From Halarcobacter mediterraneus (GTDB lineage: Bacteria > Campylobacterota > Campylobacteria > Campylobacterales > Arcobacteraceae): a stretch of DNA of 64,000 nucleotides. The notes below the pieces were generated by a model, which worked only from the letters and a program-made list of their open reading frames with translations, did no database searches and had not been told where the DNA came from. A program made the translations under genes and the position numbers. This document shows, piece after piece, positions 1-8,895 of the stretch (positions are counted from its first letter, which is position 1; every line of letters starts with the position of its first letter). The stretch is taken from positions 62,001 through 126,000 of the forward strand of contig NZ_NXIE01000004.1 in assembly GCF_004116625.1 (NCBI RefSeq), in the 5' to 3' direction.

Positions 1-1
1 G

Positions 2-790
2 GTATATGATGAAAAACAATTAGAAAATTTGGATATAAACTGGGAAGAATTAAACGAGCCTAAAGCCCTTTGGCATAAAGGTAAAAAAGCTGGTGAATTT
101 ACTCACTATGGAGATCAAACTTTATGGTTATATCAATATATTCAAGAAACGCAACACTTTAGCATAGATGAATATACAAAATATTGGCTTGATAAAATGC
201 AGTGTTATGATGGTTATATTGATGGTGCAACAAAAAACACTTTGAAAAACATAGAAGAAAATATTAGTCCAAGTGGTTCTGAATCTACAGATTTATCAAT
301 TATAGGAAGAATTGCTCCTTTACTTTTAGTATCTGAAAATAAACAAGAATTTTTTGAAAATGTAGAAAACTTTGTAAAAATAACTCATAACTCAAATGAA
401 GCTGTAACTTCTTCAAGATTTTTTGCTGAGCTTTTATTTGAAGTTTCAAATACAAATGATATAAAAGTTTCAATAGAAAAATTAAAAGAAAAGTTTGATA
501 GTAGAATACAAAATTTTATTGTAGAAGCAATTGCTTCTAAAGATGATGATACCTTTGATGCAATAAGAAAATTTGGTCCAGCTTGTGATATAAATGGTGG
601 ATTTCAAAGTGTTATTCATCTTTTATTTAAATATGATAATCTAAAAGATATGCTTATTTACAATGCAAAAGCAGGTGGAGAAACAAGTGCAAGAGCTATG
701 CTTGCAACTTTGATTTTTATGGCACAAGAAAATAAACATTTAAGTCAAATACCAAACTCTTGGTTAAATATAAAAGCAACGATAATATAA
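2..790 (+). CDS. ADP-ribosylglycohydrolase family protein, 5' end outside window
   Basis: The reading frame is open from the first bases, so the true start lies upstream and only about 260 C-terminal codons are seen. The visible part follows the ADP-ribosylglycohydrolase (ARH/crystallin J1) pattern: a YGDQTLWL segment, then GYIDGATKNTL, an S-x-x-S-T-D-L-S-I-x-G-R-I-A-P-L segment, and near the end NAKAGGETSARAM followed by IPNSWL. Family enzymes remove ADP-ribose from proteins or small molecules using a binuclear metal site. The late metal-site motif is usually GGD; here it reads GGE. Whether activity survives cannot be judged because the N-terminal metal ligands lie outside the window. The next gene starts 8 bases after the stop. 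Confidence 0.7.
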   Translation, partial: VYDEKQLENLDINWEELNEPKALWHKGKKAGEFTHYGDQTLWLYQYIQETQHFSIDEYTKYWLDKMQCYDGYIDGATKNTLKNIEENISPSGSESTDLSIIGRIAPLLLVSENKQEFFENVENFVKITHNSNEAVTSSRFFAELLFEVSNTNDIKVSIEKLKEKFDSRIQNFIVEAIASKDDDTFDAIRKFGPACDINGGFQSVIHLLFKYDNLKDMLIYNAKAGGETSARAMLATLIFMAQENKHLSQIPNSWLNIKATII

Positions 791-798
791 GGATAAAG

Positions 799-1227
799 AT
801 GAGAAGATTTATGAAATTCTTCCAAGATAAGTTTTATATAGAAATTATAATAGCTTCTATTCTTTTTATAGTAGCCTTGTTTTTAAATTTGATGTTAGAG
901 TTTATAATTTATATGTTGTATTTTATAATTTATTTAGAAATAGTTAGGGCTGTAATAAATTTTATTAGGGAGCAAAGAGTTATTATCTCTTTTTTAGTTG
1001 ATGCTTTTATAATTTTGGCTTTAAGGGAATTAATTGTAAACCTAGTTAAGATTAATAATGAAAAAATAGACTCTTTTGATGCTTTACTTTCTAGCAATTT
1101 AAATTACAATATTTTAATTATTTCAGGTGTTATACTTTTTCTTTTTATTGTAAGGTATCTATCAATAAAAACCTCTCCAAAATATTTAATTGAGAAATTA
1201 AAGAAAGAGAAAGAAGAATCTCAGTAA
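799..1227 (+). CDS. PsiE-like inner membrane protein
   Basis: A protein of about 142 residues with four hydrophobic segments (roughly residues 12-35, 40-55, 65-85 and 105-125) and a lysine/glutamate-rich C-terminal tail. Size and layout match the PsiE family (phosphate-starvation-inducible E), whose biochemical role is unknown. The ATG at 799 is preferred over an in-frame upstream codon at 760 because AAGGA at 789-793 sits 5 bases before it and the upstream choice would run into the preceding gene. It probably shares a transcript with the ARH-like gene and ends in the hairpin at 1221-1247. Family assignment is by overall resemblance only. Confidence 0.55.
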   Translation: MRRFMKFFQDKFYIEIIIASILFIVALFLNLMLEFIIYMLYFIIYLEIVRAVINFIREQRVIISFLVDAFIILALRELIVNLVKINNEKIDSFDALLSSNLNYNILIISGVILFLFIVRYLSIKTSPKYLIEKLKKEKEESQ

Positions 1228-1247
1228 TAGAAAAAATCTATTACTGA
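1221..1247. terminator. Bidirectional terminator between convergent genes
   Basis: Perfect 10-bp stem (1221-1230 with 1238-1247) around a 7-base A-rich loop. It overlaps the stop codon of the PsiE-like gene and lies just past the end of the convergent cytochrome c peroxidase gene. Confidence 0.7.
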
Positions 1248-1257
1248 AATTATATAT

Positions 1258-2289
1258 TTAGTTCATATCAGGTTTTGGTGTATTTATTGTACTTGCTGGT
1301 AAAATAGGGTAAGAAACATCAGGTTTTTCACCTGTTAATGCTTTTAAGAAAGTAACAATTTTTTTAGAATCATCATTTGAAATTGAAATTCCTAATTGAG
1401 TAGACCCCATTTCTTTAACTGCATCTGCTAAAGACCAAATACCACCATTATGGAAATATGGTGCTGTTTCTTCAATATTTCTTAAAGTTGGAGTTTTTAC
1501 CATACCATTTTCATCACCTTGAAAACCACCTAAAGATGCAAACTTATATTTTTTTGCTACTTGGAATGGTTGCATAGTTCCACCTAAACCAATATCATTA
1601 TGACATGATGCACAACCTTTATCTACAAAAAGGTTTAAACCTTCTTTTTCAGCAGGAGTTAATGCATCTAAGTCTCCATGTAGAAACTTATCAAATCTTG
1701 ATGGAGTAACTAAAGTTCTCTCAAAAATAGCAATAGTATCTGCAATAAGTTTGAAATCAATTTTTACATCATCTCCATAAGCTTTTTTAAATTCTTCAAC
1801 ATAAGCAGGAATAGAAGTTACTCTAGCTACAACTAATTCAGCAGGTGCAGCCATTTCTGGACCAGCTTGGATTGGACCTTGAGCTTGATCTTCTAAGTGA
1901 GGACTTCTTCCATCCCAAAATTGTACTTTATTTAAAACAGAGTTATAAACTGTAGGTGAGTTTAAATGAGCTGGATTTGCAGTCCATTTATGTCCAACTG
2001 CAGCTGCTACACCATCAGCTCCACCTAAACCTAAATTATGACAGGTATTACATGAAATAAGACCACTTTTTGAAAGTCTTGGTTCAAAATATAATTTTTT
2101 ACCTAACTCTACTTTGTTTTCAGTAATTGGATTTTTTGGATCATCAACTAATTTTAATAGTTCTAATTGGCTTTGAGGAATTGGTTTAACACCTGAGTTT
2201 TTTACTTTTTCTAATAATTCAGAATCACTACTTGCCAAAGCACATGTTCCTACTAATACTAAACTTGCTACTACACTTGCCGTTTTCAT
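1258..2289 (-). CDS. Di-heme cytochrome c peroxidase, periplasmic
   Basis: Reduces H2O2 to water in the periplasm with electrons from cytochrome c. The protein has a Sec signal peptide (about residues 1-20, ending CALAS) and two heme-c sites, CNTCH near residue 80 and CASCH near residue 227. It also has the FWDGRSPHLEDQA and TPTLRNIEETAPYFHNG segments typical of the bacterial CCP/MauG superfamily. The length of about 343 residues is normal. The start at 2289 is chosen because AGGAG at 2296-2300 lies 6 bases upstream; an in-frame ATG at 2295 touches that ribosome site. Many Campylobacterota use such peroxidases in microaerobic respiration. It forms a single-gene unit, ending at the shared hairpin. 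Confidence 0.93.
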   Translation of the reverse strand: MKTASVVASLVLVGTCALASSDSELLEKVKNSGVKPIPQSQLELLKLVDDPKNPITENKVELGKKLYFEPRLSKSGLISCNTCHNLGLGGADGVAAAVGHKWTANPAHLNSPTVYNSVLNKVQFWDGRSPHLEDQAQGPIQAGPEMAAPAELVVARVTSIPAYVEEFKKAYGDDVKIDFKLIADTIAIFERTLVTPSRFDKFLHGDLDALTPAEKEGLNLFVDKGCASCHNDIGLGGTMQPFQVAKKYKFASLGGFQGDENGMVKTPTLRNIEETAPYFHNGGIWSLADAVKEMGSTQLGISISNDDSKKIVTFLKALTGEKPDVSYPILPASTINTPKPDMN

Positions 2290-2430
2290 ATTCATCTCCT
2301 TTTTATATGATAATTTAAATCATAGGATAATTTTTATTAAATAAAAATTAAAATAAATAAAATATCTTTATTATTAAATAAAATTAATCTTAAATTAAGG
2401 AATGTGAAAAAATAAGGTATTTTTGAAAAG

Positions 2431-2460
2431 AAAAAATTATAAGAGATTTACTCTTATAAT
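2431..2460 (-). terminator. Intrinsic terminator of the xth transcript
   Basis: Perfect 10-bp stem (2436-2445 with 2451-2460) with a 5-base loop, followed in the minus direction by a T run (plus-strand A run 2431-2436). The stop codon of xth is inside the stem. Confidence 0.8.
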
Positions 2461-3245
2461 TCTATTTCTAAAGCTACAGGACAGTGATCACTTCCTAAAA
2501 CTTCTCCCATAATATAGGCGTTTGTAATATTATCTTTTAAGTCTTCACTTACATAGAAATAATCAATTCTCCAGCCAACGTTATTTGCTCTGGCATTTGC
2601 TCTATAACTCCACCAGCTGTATGAATCTTTGATATCCCCATTTACATGTCTAAAAGTATCAACATATCCATGAGCTAGAAACTTATCAATCCATTCTCGC
2701 TCCATAGGTAAGAATCCAGAAGTCTTTTCATTTGCTTTTGGTCTTGCTAGGTCAATTTCTGTGTGAGCTGTATTTACATCTCCACATACGATTATAGATT
2801 TTCCTTCTTTTTTTAGATTTTCACAATGTTCTAAAAATCTATCATAAAACTCCATTTTATAAACAAGTCTTTCTTCTTTTGATTGTCCATTGGGGAAATA
2901 AACATTAAAGTATGCAATCTCTTTGTCTCCTAGTTTAAAGTGAGCTTCGTTTATTCTTCCTTCATCAAGTATATCAACTGTAGGGCAGTTACAAGTGAAG
3001 TGTGGCTCTAAATCAGTAAAAAGTGCAACACCACTTCTACCTTTTATTGCAGAACTTGATACATGAAGATTTTTATAGTTTTTATCAAAAATAGTTTCTG
3101 GGATTTGCTCTGCTTGTGCTTTTGTTTCTTGTAATCCTAGAATATCAATATTTGTTTCATCTACCCATTTTAAAGCTTCTTTTTTATCAACAGCTCTAAT
3201 TCCATTTACATTCCATGAGATAAATTTGTAATTTTGTTTTGCCAT
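2454..3245 (-). CDS. xth: Exodeoxyribonuclease III (AP endonuclease)
   Basis: Mg-dependent AP endonuclease and 3'-5' exonuclease of base excision repair, of the EEP fold. Visible motifs are SWNVNGIRA at the N-terminus, LQETKA (metal-binding Glu), YFPNGQ, GDVNTAH (catalytic Asp/Asn), SYSWWSYRANAR and the terminal GSDHCPV (catalytic Asp-His). At 263 residues it has the usual ExoIII length. ATG with AAGGA just upstream. It is the last gene of a three-gene minus-strand run: the small secreted protein gene ends immediately before its start. Confidence 0.95.
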   Translation of the reverse strand: MAKQNYKFISWNVNGIRAVDKKEALKWVDETNIDILGLQETKAQAEQIPETIFDKNYKNLHVSSSAIKGRSGVALFTDLEPHFTCNCPTVDILDEGRINEAHFKLGDKEIAYFNVYFPNGQSKEERLVYKMEFYDRFLEHCENLKKEGKSIIVCGDVNTAHTEIDLARPKANEKTSGFLPMEREWIDKFLAHGYVDTFRHVNGDIKDSYSWWSYRANARANNVGWRIDYFYVSEDLKDNITNAYIMGEVLGSDHCPVALEIEL

Positions 3246-3482
3246 TTAGTTCCTTTTTTCTTTCTTTTCTTCTATTTTTAAGTCTTTAATTTCTTTTATA
3301 TCTTTTGGTTCTTTTATAGATAACTCTTTTAGAGATTTTAGTTCTTGCTTTTGATTCATAAAAGAACCAGAACTAAGACTATCTTTTTTCCCTCCATGCA
3401 TATCAATCTTACCTTTTTCATTATAAGTATTATTTGCAAATATTGTATTTATTAATAATAAAATTAAGATACTAGCTTTCAA
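3246..3482 (-). CDS. Small secreted hypothetical protein
   Basis: A 78-residue protein starting with TTG, with AAGG a few bases upstream. Residues 1-16 form a signal-peptide-like hydrophobic stretch ending in FANN. The rest is strongly charged, with a repeated Lys/Glu/Ile/Leu-rich C-terminal half (KELS, KEPKDIKEIKDLKI) that could form a helix. No family is recognised. It overlaps the end of the upstream membrane protein gene by 11 bases and abuts xth, so it is most likely cotranscribed and real, with unknown function. Confidence 0.55.
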   Translation of the reverse strand: MKASILILLLINTIFANNTYNEKGKIDMHGGKKDSLSSGSFMNQKQELKSLKELSIKEPKDIKEIKDLKIEEKKEKRN

Positions 3483-3729
3483 CTTTTTTCCTTTTTAAAT
3501 TATGATACATTCCATATATAGTAATTGCTATCCAAAAAACTTCAATAACAAAAGAACCTAAGTTGAAATGTACAAATAGTGAAATCAAAAGTAATATTGC
3601 ACCAAATAAGTTTAAAACTTGATAAGGTAAAGAGTGTATAGTATATTTATTAGTTTGGAGTAAAAAATATGCTATTACTACAAAAAGCATACCTGCAAAG
3701 CCTATAAATTGATAAATGTCCATTTCCAA
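3472..3729 (-). CDS. Small membrane protein, CBU_0592-like
   Basis: About 85 residues with three transmembrane segments (around 6-25, 32-52 and 57-76) and a basic C-terminus. This layout resembles the CBU_0592 family of short membrane proteins of unknown function. Two starts are possible: TTG at 3729, or ATG two codons later at 3723. A GAGG sequence upstream fits the TTG better, but neither is decisive. It heads the run leading to xth. Confidence 0.55.
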   Translation of the reverse strand: MEMDIYQFIGFAGMLFVVIAYFLLQTNKYTIHSLPYQVLNLFGAILLLISLFVHFNLGSFVIEVFWIAITIYGMYHNLKRKKVES

Positions 3730-3802
3730 TTTTGTGTTACCTCGTTAATTAATTTAAGTATTTGTGTGGTATTTTACTCAAAAATAATTATAAAGATATT
3801 AG

Positions 3803-4519
3803 ATGTCACAAGAAATTTTATTAGGAATTATTACTTTTTTTACTTCAACAATTGCTGGAATTGTTGGTCTTGGTGGAGGAATGATTTTAATTGCTGTTCT
3901 TCCTTCTTTTTTACCTGTTAATGCTTTAGTTCCAGTTCATGGACTTACTCAATTAAGTAGTAATTTAAGTCGTGCAATATTTGGATATAAAGATGTAAAA
4001 GTAGAAGTAATACCTAAGTTTTTCATTGGTTCATTACTTGGTGTATCTTTTTTTGCTGGTATATTATATTTTATTTCATTGACTTATGTTCCTCTTTTTA
4101 TTGGTTTTTATATTTTACTTTCACTTTGGAGTCAAAAGTTTAATAATAAAATCAAAAAATTTGAAAGCTATTATTTAATAGGTTTTGTACAAAGTGGTTT
4201 CTCTATTGTTGTTGGTGCTACAGGACCTATTGCAACTACACTTTTAGTCAAAGATTATAATGACAAACATACAGTTGTAGCAACAGCTGCTGCTTTGATG
4301 AGTATCACCCATTTACTTAAAGTTTTTGCTTTTATGATTTTTGGTTTTATATTTTTTGATTATATTGGTATTTTAGTGGCTATGATTATTGGAGCAGTTG
4401 CTGGAAGTTATGCTGGAACAAAATTAAGAGATAAAATTGATGGTAAAAAATTTATCTTGGCTTTAAAAATTATTTTATCTCTTATGGCTATTAAACTAAT
4501 AGTCTCAATGTTTGTTTAA
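3803..4519 (+). CDS. TauE/SafE family membrane transporter
   Basis: A 238-residue integral membrane protein with about eight hydrophobic segments. The N-terminal GIVGLGGGMIL segment and the second-half VQSGFSIVVGATGPI segment are the paired family signatures. The family exports sulfite, sulfoacetate or other organosulfur anions; the substrate here is unknown. It heads a tight plus-strand run with the LrgA-like, LrgB-like and broken MFS genes (spacings of 13, -4 and 0 bases). Confidence 0.8.
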   Translation: MSQEILLGIITFFTSTIAGIVGLGGGMILIAVLPSFLPVNALVPVHGLTQLSSNLSRAIFGYKDVKVEVIPKFFIGSLLGVSFFAGILYFISLTYVPLFIGFYILLSLWSQKFNNKIKKFESYYLIGFVQSGFSIVVGATGPIATTLLVKDYNDKHTVVATAAALMSITHLLKVFAFMIFGFIFFDYIGILVAMIIGAVAGSYAGTKLRDKIDGKKFILALKIILSLMAIKLIVSMFV

Positions 4520-4532
4520 AGGGGAATAGAAG

Positions 4533-4883
4533 ATGTTAAAAGGAATTATTACATTACTGTTTTTTCAGTTTATAGGTGAATGTATTGCTAAACTTTTTGA
4601 TTTATTAGTACCTGGTCCAGTTATTGGTATGGTTTTATTACTTGTTTTTTTAATCATTAGAAAGTCAAGTTTTCCAAGTCTTGATAATGCAGTTACAATT
4701 CATTTAAAATATTTACCAATGCTATTTATTCCTGCTGCAATGGGAATTATTACCCAAGTAGATATTATTTCAAAAGAGTTTTGGGCTATTACTATTTCAT
4801 TATTTCTAGGAACAATTATAGCCCTTGCCTTTAGTGCTAAGTTAATGGATTATTTAACAATAAAACAGGAGACGAAAAAATGA
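4533..4883 (+). CDS. lrgA: CidA/LrgA family holin-like protein
   Basis: A 116-residue protein with four hydrophobic segments. The PGPVIGMVLL motif after the first segment and the later LFIPAAMGII motif are characteristic of CidA/LrgA. Family members are described as holin-like proteins that affect murein hydrolase activity, or as part of a small-acid transport system. The start has AGGGGAATAGAAG upstream. Its last bases overlap the LrgB start (ATGA), which implies translational coupling to its usual partner. Confidence 0.85.
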   Translation: MLKGIITLLFFQFIGECIAKLFDLLVPGPVIGMVLLLVFLIIRKSSFPSLDNAVTIHLKYLPMLFIPAAMGIITQVDIISKEFWAITISLFLGTIIALAFSAKLMDYLTIKQETKK

Positions 4884-5593
4884 ATTATGAAGCTTTAACA
4901 CAGTATGTTTCAAATACTCCTCTTGTTTGGTTATTATTAACTTTAGGTTCATTTAAAATTGGAATAATTATTTATGAAAAATTTAATAAACATACACTAT
5001 TACAACCTATTATTATTGCATATTTGATTATTATGACAGCGCTTATTATTACAGGAGTTTCTTATAAAGAGTATTTTAAAGCAGTTGAAATTATTCATTT
5101 CTTTTTAGGACCTGCAACAGTTGCTTTAGCTCTTCCTTTGTATAAAAATTTAAAACATATTAAATCCTTGTTTTTCCCAATATTTATAACCTTGGTTGTA
5201 GCTGGAATATTTACTATTAGTATAGCGATTGTTTTATTATGGGCTTTAGATGCACAACTTCCAACTATTCTTTCTATGACCACAAAATCAATTACTGCTC
5301 CAATTGCAATTATTACATCAGAACAAATTGGTGCGATACCTTCATTAGCAGTTGGCTTTGTTATTATTGCTGGAATTATTGGAGCTCTTTTAGGTACAGC
5401 AATTTTTAAGATTTTTAAAATTAAACATGATACTTCAAAAGGTTTTGCTTTGGGAATGGTTTCCCATGGTATTGGTACAGCAAGGGCAATTGAGATTTCA
5501 GAAAAAGCAGCAGCCTTTTCAGCCCTTGCTATGGGACTAACAGGAATATTAACAGCTGTTTTTCTTCCCTTAGTAATACAATTTTTTAAATAG
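4880..5593 (+). CDS. lrgB: LrgB family protein
   Basis: A 237-residue membrane protein and the normal partner of LrgA. The signatures FFLGPATVALALPLY, SMTTKSITAPIAI and GMVSHGIGTARA are present. In other bacteria LrgAB modulates autolysis and can transport pyruvate; that role has not been shown here. It overlaps LrgA by 4 bases, and its TAG stop is immediately followed by the ATG of the MFS pseudogene. Confidence 0.88.
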   Translation: MNYEALTQYVSNTPLVWLLLTLGSFKIGIIIYEKFNKHTLLQPIIIAYLIIMTALIITGVSYKEYFKAVEIIHFFLGPATVALALPLYKNLKHIKSLFFPIFITLVVAGIFTISIAIVLLWALDAQLPTILSMTTKSITAPIAIITSEQIGAIPSLAVGFVIIAGIIGALLGTAIFKIFKIKHDTSKGFALGMVSHGIGTARAIEISEKAAAFSALAMGLTGILTAVFLPLVIQFFK

Positions 5594-6769
5594 ATGAGAA
5601 GTATATTTAAATCACGTATAGCTTTGCTATACATTATGTCAATATCTATGGTATTTTCTTTTTCTGCATGGATGAGTCTGCTTAATAATTTTGTTATTGA
5701 AGCAGCTTCATTTGATGGAAGCTAAATAGGGATTTTACAAAGTTTAAGGGAAATACCTGGTTTTTTAGCTTTTACTGTTGTTTTAGTAATTATTTTTATT
5801 GCCCAACAAAGATTAGCTTATGTATCAATGATGCTTTTAGGGTTAGGAGTTTTATTAACTGGTTTTTTCCCAAGTGTAATAGGCTTATATCTTACAACAG
5901 TACTTATGTCTATAGGTTTTCATTATCTTGAAACTTTAAACCAGTCACTTGCTTTACAGTGGTTAAATAAGGATAAAGCACCAATTATCTTAGGAAAGAT
6001 AACCGCTGCAAAATCTTTTACTTCACTTGTTGTTTTTGTACTTATTTTTATAATGATGAAATTTTATTCTGTAGAATATGAATATGTTTATGCCTTTTTT
6101 GGTGGTATAACTTTTATAATAGGAATTATTGCTTGGATATTTTTTGAGCATTTTAAAGATGATGTAATTCAAGAAAAAAAAGTAAGTTTGAAAAAAGAGT
6201 ATTGGCTTTTTTATATATTAACTTTCTTAGCAGGGGCAAGAAGACAAATATTTGTTGTTTTTGCAGGGTTTTTACTTGTGGAGAAGTTTGGAGTAGATAT
6301 TCATAATATGGTTAGTTTACTTTTTATTAATTCAATTTTAAATATGTATTTTGCCCCAGCAATTGGAAGATTTATCACAAAGTTTGGAGAACGTATAACC
6401 CTAAGATTTGAATATATTGGATTAATACTTGTTTTTATTTCTTATGGTTTTGTTGAAAATGTATATGTAGCATATTTTCTTTTTGTTATCGATCATCTTC
6501 TTTTTTCAATGGCAATTGCACTTAAAACATATTTTCAGAAAATTGCAAATCCAAAAGATATAGCAAGTGCAAGTGCTGTATCTTTTACTATAAATCATAT
6601 TGCAGCAGTATTTTTACCTGCTCTTTTAGGTATAGTTTGGTTATATTCTAGTTCTTTAGTTTTTATAATAGGAGCTAGCATTGCTTTTCTATCTTTCCTA
6701 TTGTCTTTTTATATTCCTAAAAAACCTGAAATGGGAGTAGAAACAACTTTAAAGGTGAAGACTATTTAA
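5594..6769 (+). pseudogene. MFS transporter interrupted by one in-frame TAA
   Basis: Read as one frame, 5594-6769 encodes a complete 12-helix MFS protein of about 390 codons. Codon 44 (5723-5725) is TAA. The frame is identical on both sides, and the residues flanking the stop (FDGS before; IGILQSLREIPGF after) make a continuous MFS loop, so a Gln or Glu codon changed by one base is the simplest origin. The intact downstream part (from an ATG near 5828) would lack the first two helices. It follows lrgB directly. It could be a true nonsense mutation, a programmed event or a sequence error. Its 3' end overlaps the convergent LysR gene by 4 bases. Confidence 0.8.
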
Positions 6770-7593
6770 AATTCAATTTCTTTTAAATAGTCTGCAATTT
6801 TAGGAATATTATCCTTTCTACAAATTAAACAAGTTGGAATATAAGCAGTCTTTTTATTAAGTTTAGTGATTTTTAATTCCTTTGAAAAACCTAGTTTATC
6901 TACTAAATTTGTAGGCAGCAAGGTTTTTCCCATTCCTGCTTTTACACAAGCAAGAATTGTTTCTAAACTTCCAAAAGCAAGTGACTTTTCGATTTGTTCA
7001 CCTTTTTTTAAGTAGTAAGATTTTAAAAACTCATCATAAGCACAACCCTCTTTAAAAGATAAAATTACATTTGGGGAAGACTCATCTTGAGGTTCTAAAA
7101 TAGCAATTTCTTCTTCAAACTTTTTTAAAATAATAAGTTCATCATTTACAGGTTCTCCACTAATAAAAGCAATATCAACTTTATAGTTTAAAATCATTTG
7201 TATTACATCTCTTGTAGTACCTGTTAAAAGTTCCAGTTGTATTTCAGGATGGTCTTTATGTAATTTCATTAAAAAAGAAGAAATCCTAACTGCAGCATTA
7301 CAATCAGTTGAACCAACAACAAGTTTTTTTTGATATTGAATATTTTGCATATCTAAAACAGCATTTTCAATTTTTTTTACAATTTCAATAGCATGCTTAT
7401 ATAGTTTTTCTCCTTCATGTGTAAGAATAACACCTTTAGGAACCCTATGAAAAAGAGTATATCCTAAAGATTTCTCAAGTTGTTTTATTCTTGAAGTTAC
7501 ATTAGATTGAGCAAAACCAAGTTTTTTTGCTGCTAAGGTTATAGTTTTTTCTTGAGCTACAACTACAAAAACTCTTAATAAAGTTGAATCCAT
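6766..7593 (-). CDS. LysR-family transcriptional regulator
   Basis: A 275-residue regulator. The N-terminal winged helix-turn-helix (about residues 1-60) reads LLRVFVVVAQEKTITLAAKKLGF onward with the typical QSNVTSRIKQLE recognition helix. The C-terminal part is a LysR substrate-binding domain. ATG at 7593 is preferred over the GTG at 7596; AAGGA lies just upstream. It is divergent from the MFS/tautomerase pair, the classical arrangement for a LysR activator of the neighbouring genes. Its ligand is unknown. It could also act on the adjacent ectoine island, but nothing in the sequence shows that. Confidence 0.9.
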   Translation of the reverse strand: MDSTLLRVFVVVAQEKTITLAAKKLGFAQSNVTSRIKQLEKSLGYTLFHRVPKGVILTHEGEKLYKHAIEIVKKIENAVLDMQNIQYQKKLVVGSTDCNAAVRISSFLMKLHKDHPEIQLELLTGTTRDVIQMILNYKVDIAFISGEPVNDELIILKKFEEEIAILEPQDESSPNVILSFKEGCAYDEFLKSYYLKKGEQIEKSLAFGSLETILACVKAGMGKTLLPTNLVDKLGFSKELKITKLNKKTAYIPTCLICRKDNIPKIADYLKEIEF

Positions 7594-7628
7594 CACTTTT
7601 CCTTATATCATTAATCACGATTTGATAT

Positions 7629-7658
7629 TTGACACGTCATCATTTTTAGTGATATTAT
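7629..7658 (+). promoter_or_regulatory. Sigma70-type promoter of the MFS/tautomerase unit
   Basis: TTGACA at 7629-7634 and TATTAT at 7653-7658 are separated by 18 bases. They lie 33 bases before the MFS start, in the short space shared with the divergent LysR gene. Confidence 0.6.
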
Positions 7659-7690
7659 ACTCAAAAGTTTTTAAAAAGGGAAAAAGACTT

Positions 7691-8881
7691 ATGAAGATTA
7701 ATTTACTTGATAGAAATAGTAATCCTGCAATTATTTTAGCTGGAATACTTGCCTTGATTGTAGGAGTTGGAGTTGCAAGATTTGTTTTTACTTCACTTCT
7801 TCCGTCTATGTTAGATGATTTTCTAACAATTACTTTTGCAGGAGTATTAGCCTCTTTAAATTTTGCTGGATATTTAGGAGGTTCAATCTTTGCAAGTTTT
7901 ATTAAAGATATTAATACTAAAGTAAAATATTTTAGATTTGGAATGTTTTTATGTATTGTTACAACTTTAGTTTTAGGTATTAGTTCAAATGAAACTCTTT
8001 GGACTATTTCAAGAATAGTTGCTGGTTTTGGTGCAGCTATGGCTTTAGTTGTTGGTTCTGCTATTGTTATGACAAAGTTAAAAATGGATAACAAAACAAA
8101 AGCTATGGGAATTCACTTTAGTGGAATAGGGTTCTCTGTTTTTGTAACAGATATAATTGTAAGAATTGTATTTGCATATGAGGCAACTTGGAGAGATGCT
8201 TGGATAGTATTAACTATCTTTGGTTTTATAGCTTCAATATATTCAATGTATATTTTGTCTTTTGATAAAGAACTTAAACAAAACGTAGTAAAACATAAAT
8301 TTGACAGGTCTTTATTTTCTCCTTTTGTAGTACTTCTTATTATTGCTTACTTTACAGAAGGTGTAGGATTTGTTGTGCAAGGTACATTTTTGCCAGATAT
8401 TATAAACTCCCTTGAGGGCTTAGATGGTTATGGAAGTTTTACTTGGACTTTAGTTGGTCTTGCTGGTATTCCTTCTTGTATTATTTGGATGACTTTGGCA
8501 AATAAGTTTGGAAGTGTAAATATTATTATAATAGCCATGTTAGTACAAATAGTTGGTATTCTTATTTCAGCTTTGACAACAAATGTTTATCTTAATCTTT
8601 TTTCTGGAGTTTTATATGGTGGAACTTTTGTAGGATTAGTTGCATTATTTATGAATTTAGGTGGAAAGTTGGCTGGAAAAAATCCTGTTGTTTTGATGGG
8701 TGCCTTTACAACTGCATATGGAATAGGGCAAGTTGGTGCTCCTTTATATAGTGTAAAACTTATTGAACTTTATAATAGTTACTCTGAAGCTTTATATGTA
8801 ACGGCTTTAATTGTATTTATAGGTGTTTTATTATTAATGTTTTCAAAAACAATTATGACAGAAGAACAAAGAAATTTATAA
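7691..8881 (+). CDS. MFS transporter, YbfB/YjiJ-like
   Basis: A 396-residue major facilitator with about 12 transmembrane segments. The first helix contains GVGVARFVFTSLLPSM and is followed by ASLNFAGYLGG, a pattern of the YbfB/YjiJ group of uncharacterised MFS proteins. ATG at 7691 is preferred: the longer in-frame start at 7622 would place the promoter inside the gene. The tautomerase gene follows 14 bases after the stop. Substrate unknown; a small organic acid or amide imported for catabolism would suit the context, but that is inference. Confidence 0.8.
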   Translation: MKINLLDRNSNPAIILAGILALIVGVGVARFVFTSLLPSMLDDFLTITFAGVLASLNFAGYLGGSIFASFIKDINTKVKYFRFGMFLCIVTTLVLGISSNETLWTISRIVAGFGAAMALVVGSAIVMTKLKMDNKTKAMGIHFSGIGFSVFVTDIIVRIVFAYEATWRDAWIVLTIFGFIASIYSMYILSFDKELKQNVVKHKFDRSLFSPFVVLLIIAYFTEGVGFVVQGTFLPDIINSLEGLDGYGSFTWTLVGLAGIPSCIIWMTLANKFGSVNIIIIAMLVQIVGILISALTTNVYLNLFSGVLYGGTFVGLVALFMNLGGKLAGKNPVVLMGAFTTAYGIGQVGAPLYSVKLIELYNSYSEALYVTALIVFIGVLLLMFSKTIMTEEQRNL

Positions 8882-8895
8882 AAAGAGGAGTTTAA

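Noticed and set aside
3709-3921. Plus-strand 70-codon open frame overlapping the TauE start
   Set aside because: Out of frame with the conserved TauE protein, with no recognisable features.
5095-5634. Minus-strand 179-codon open frame opposite lrgB
   Set aside because: It is antisense to a clearly conserved LrgB gene, has no ribosome site, and its composition mirrors the complementary codons.
7615-8094. Minus-strand 159-codon open frame opposite the YbfB-like MFS gene
   Set aside because: Antisense shadow; it would also run through the promoter of the MFS gene.
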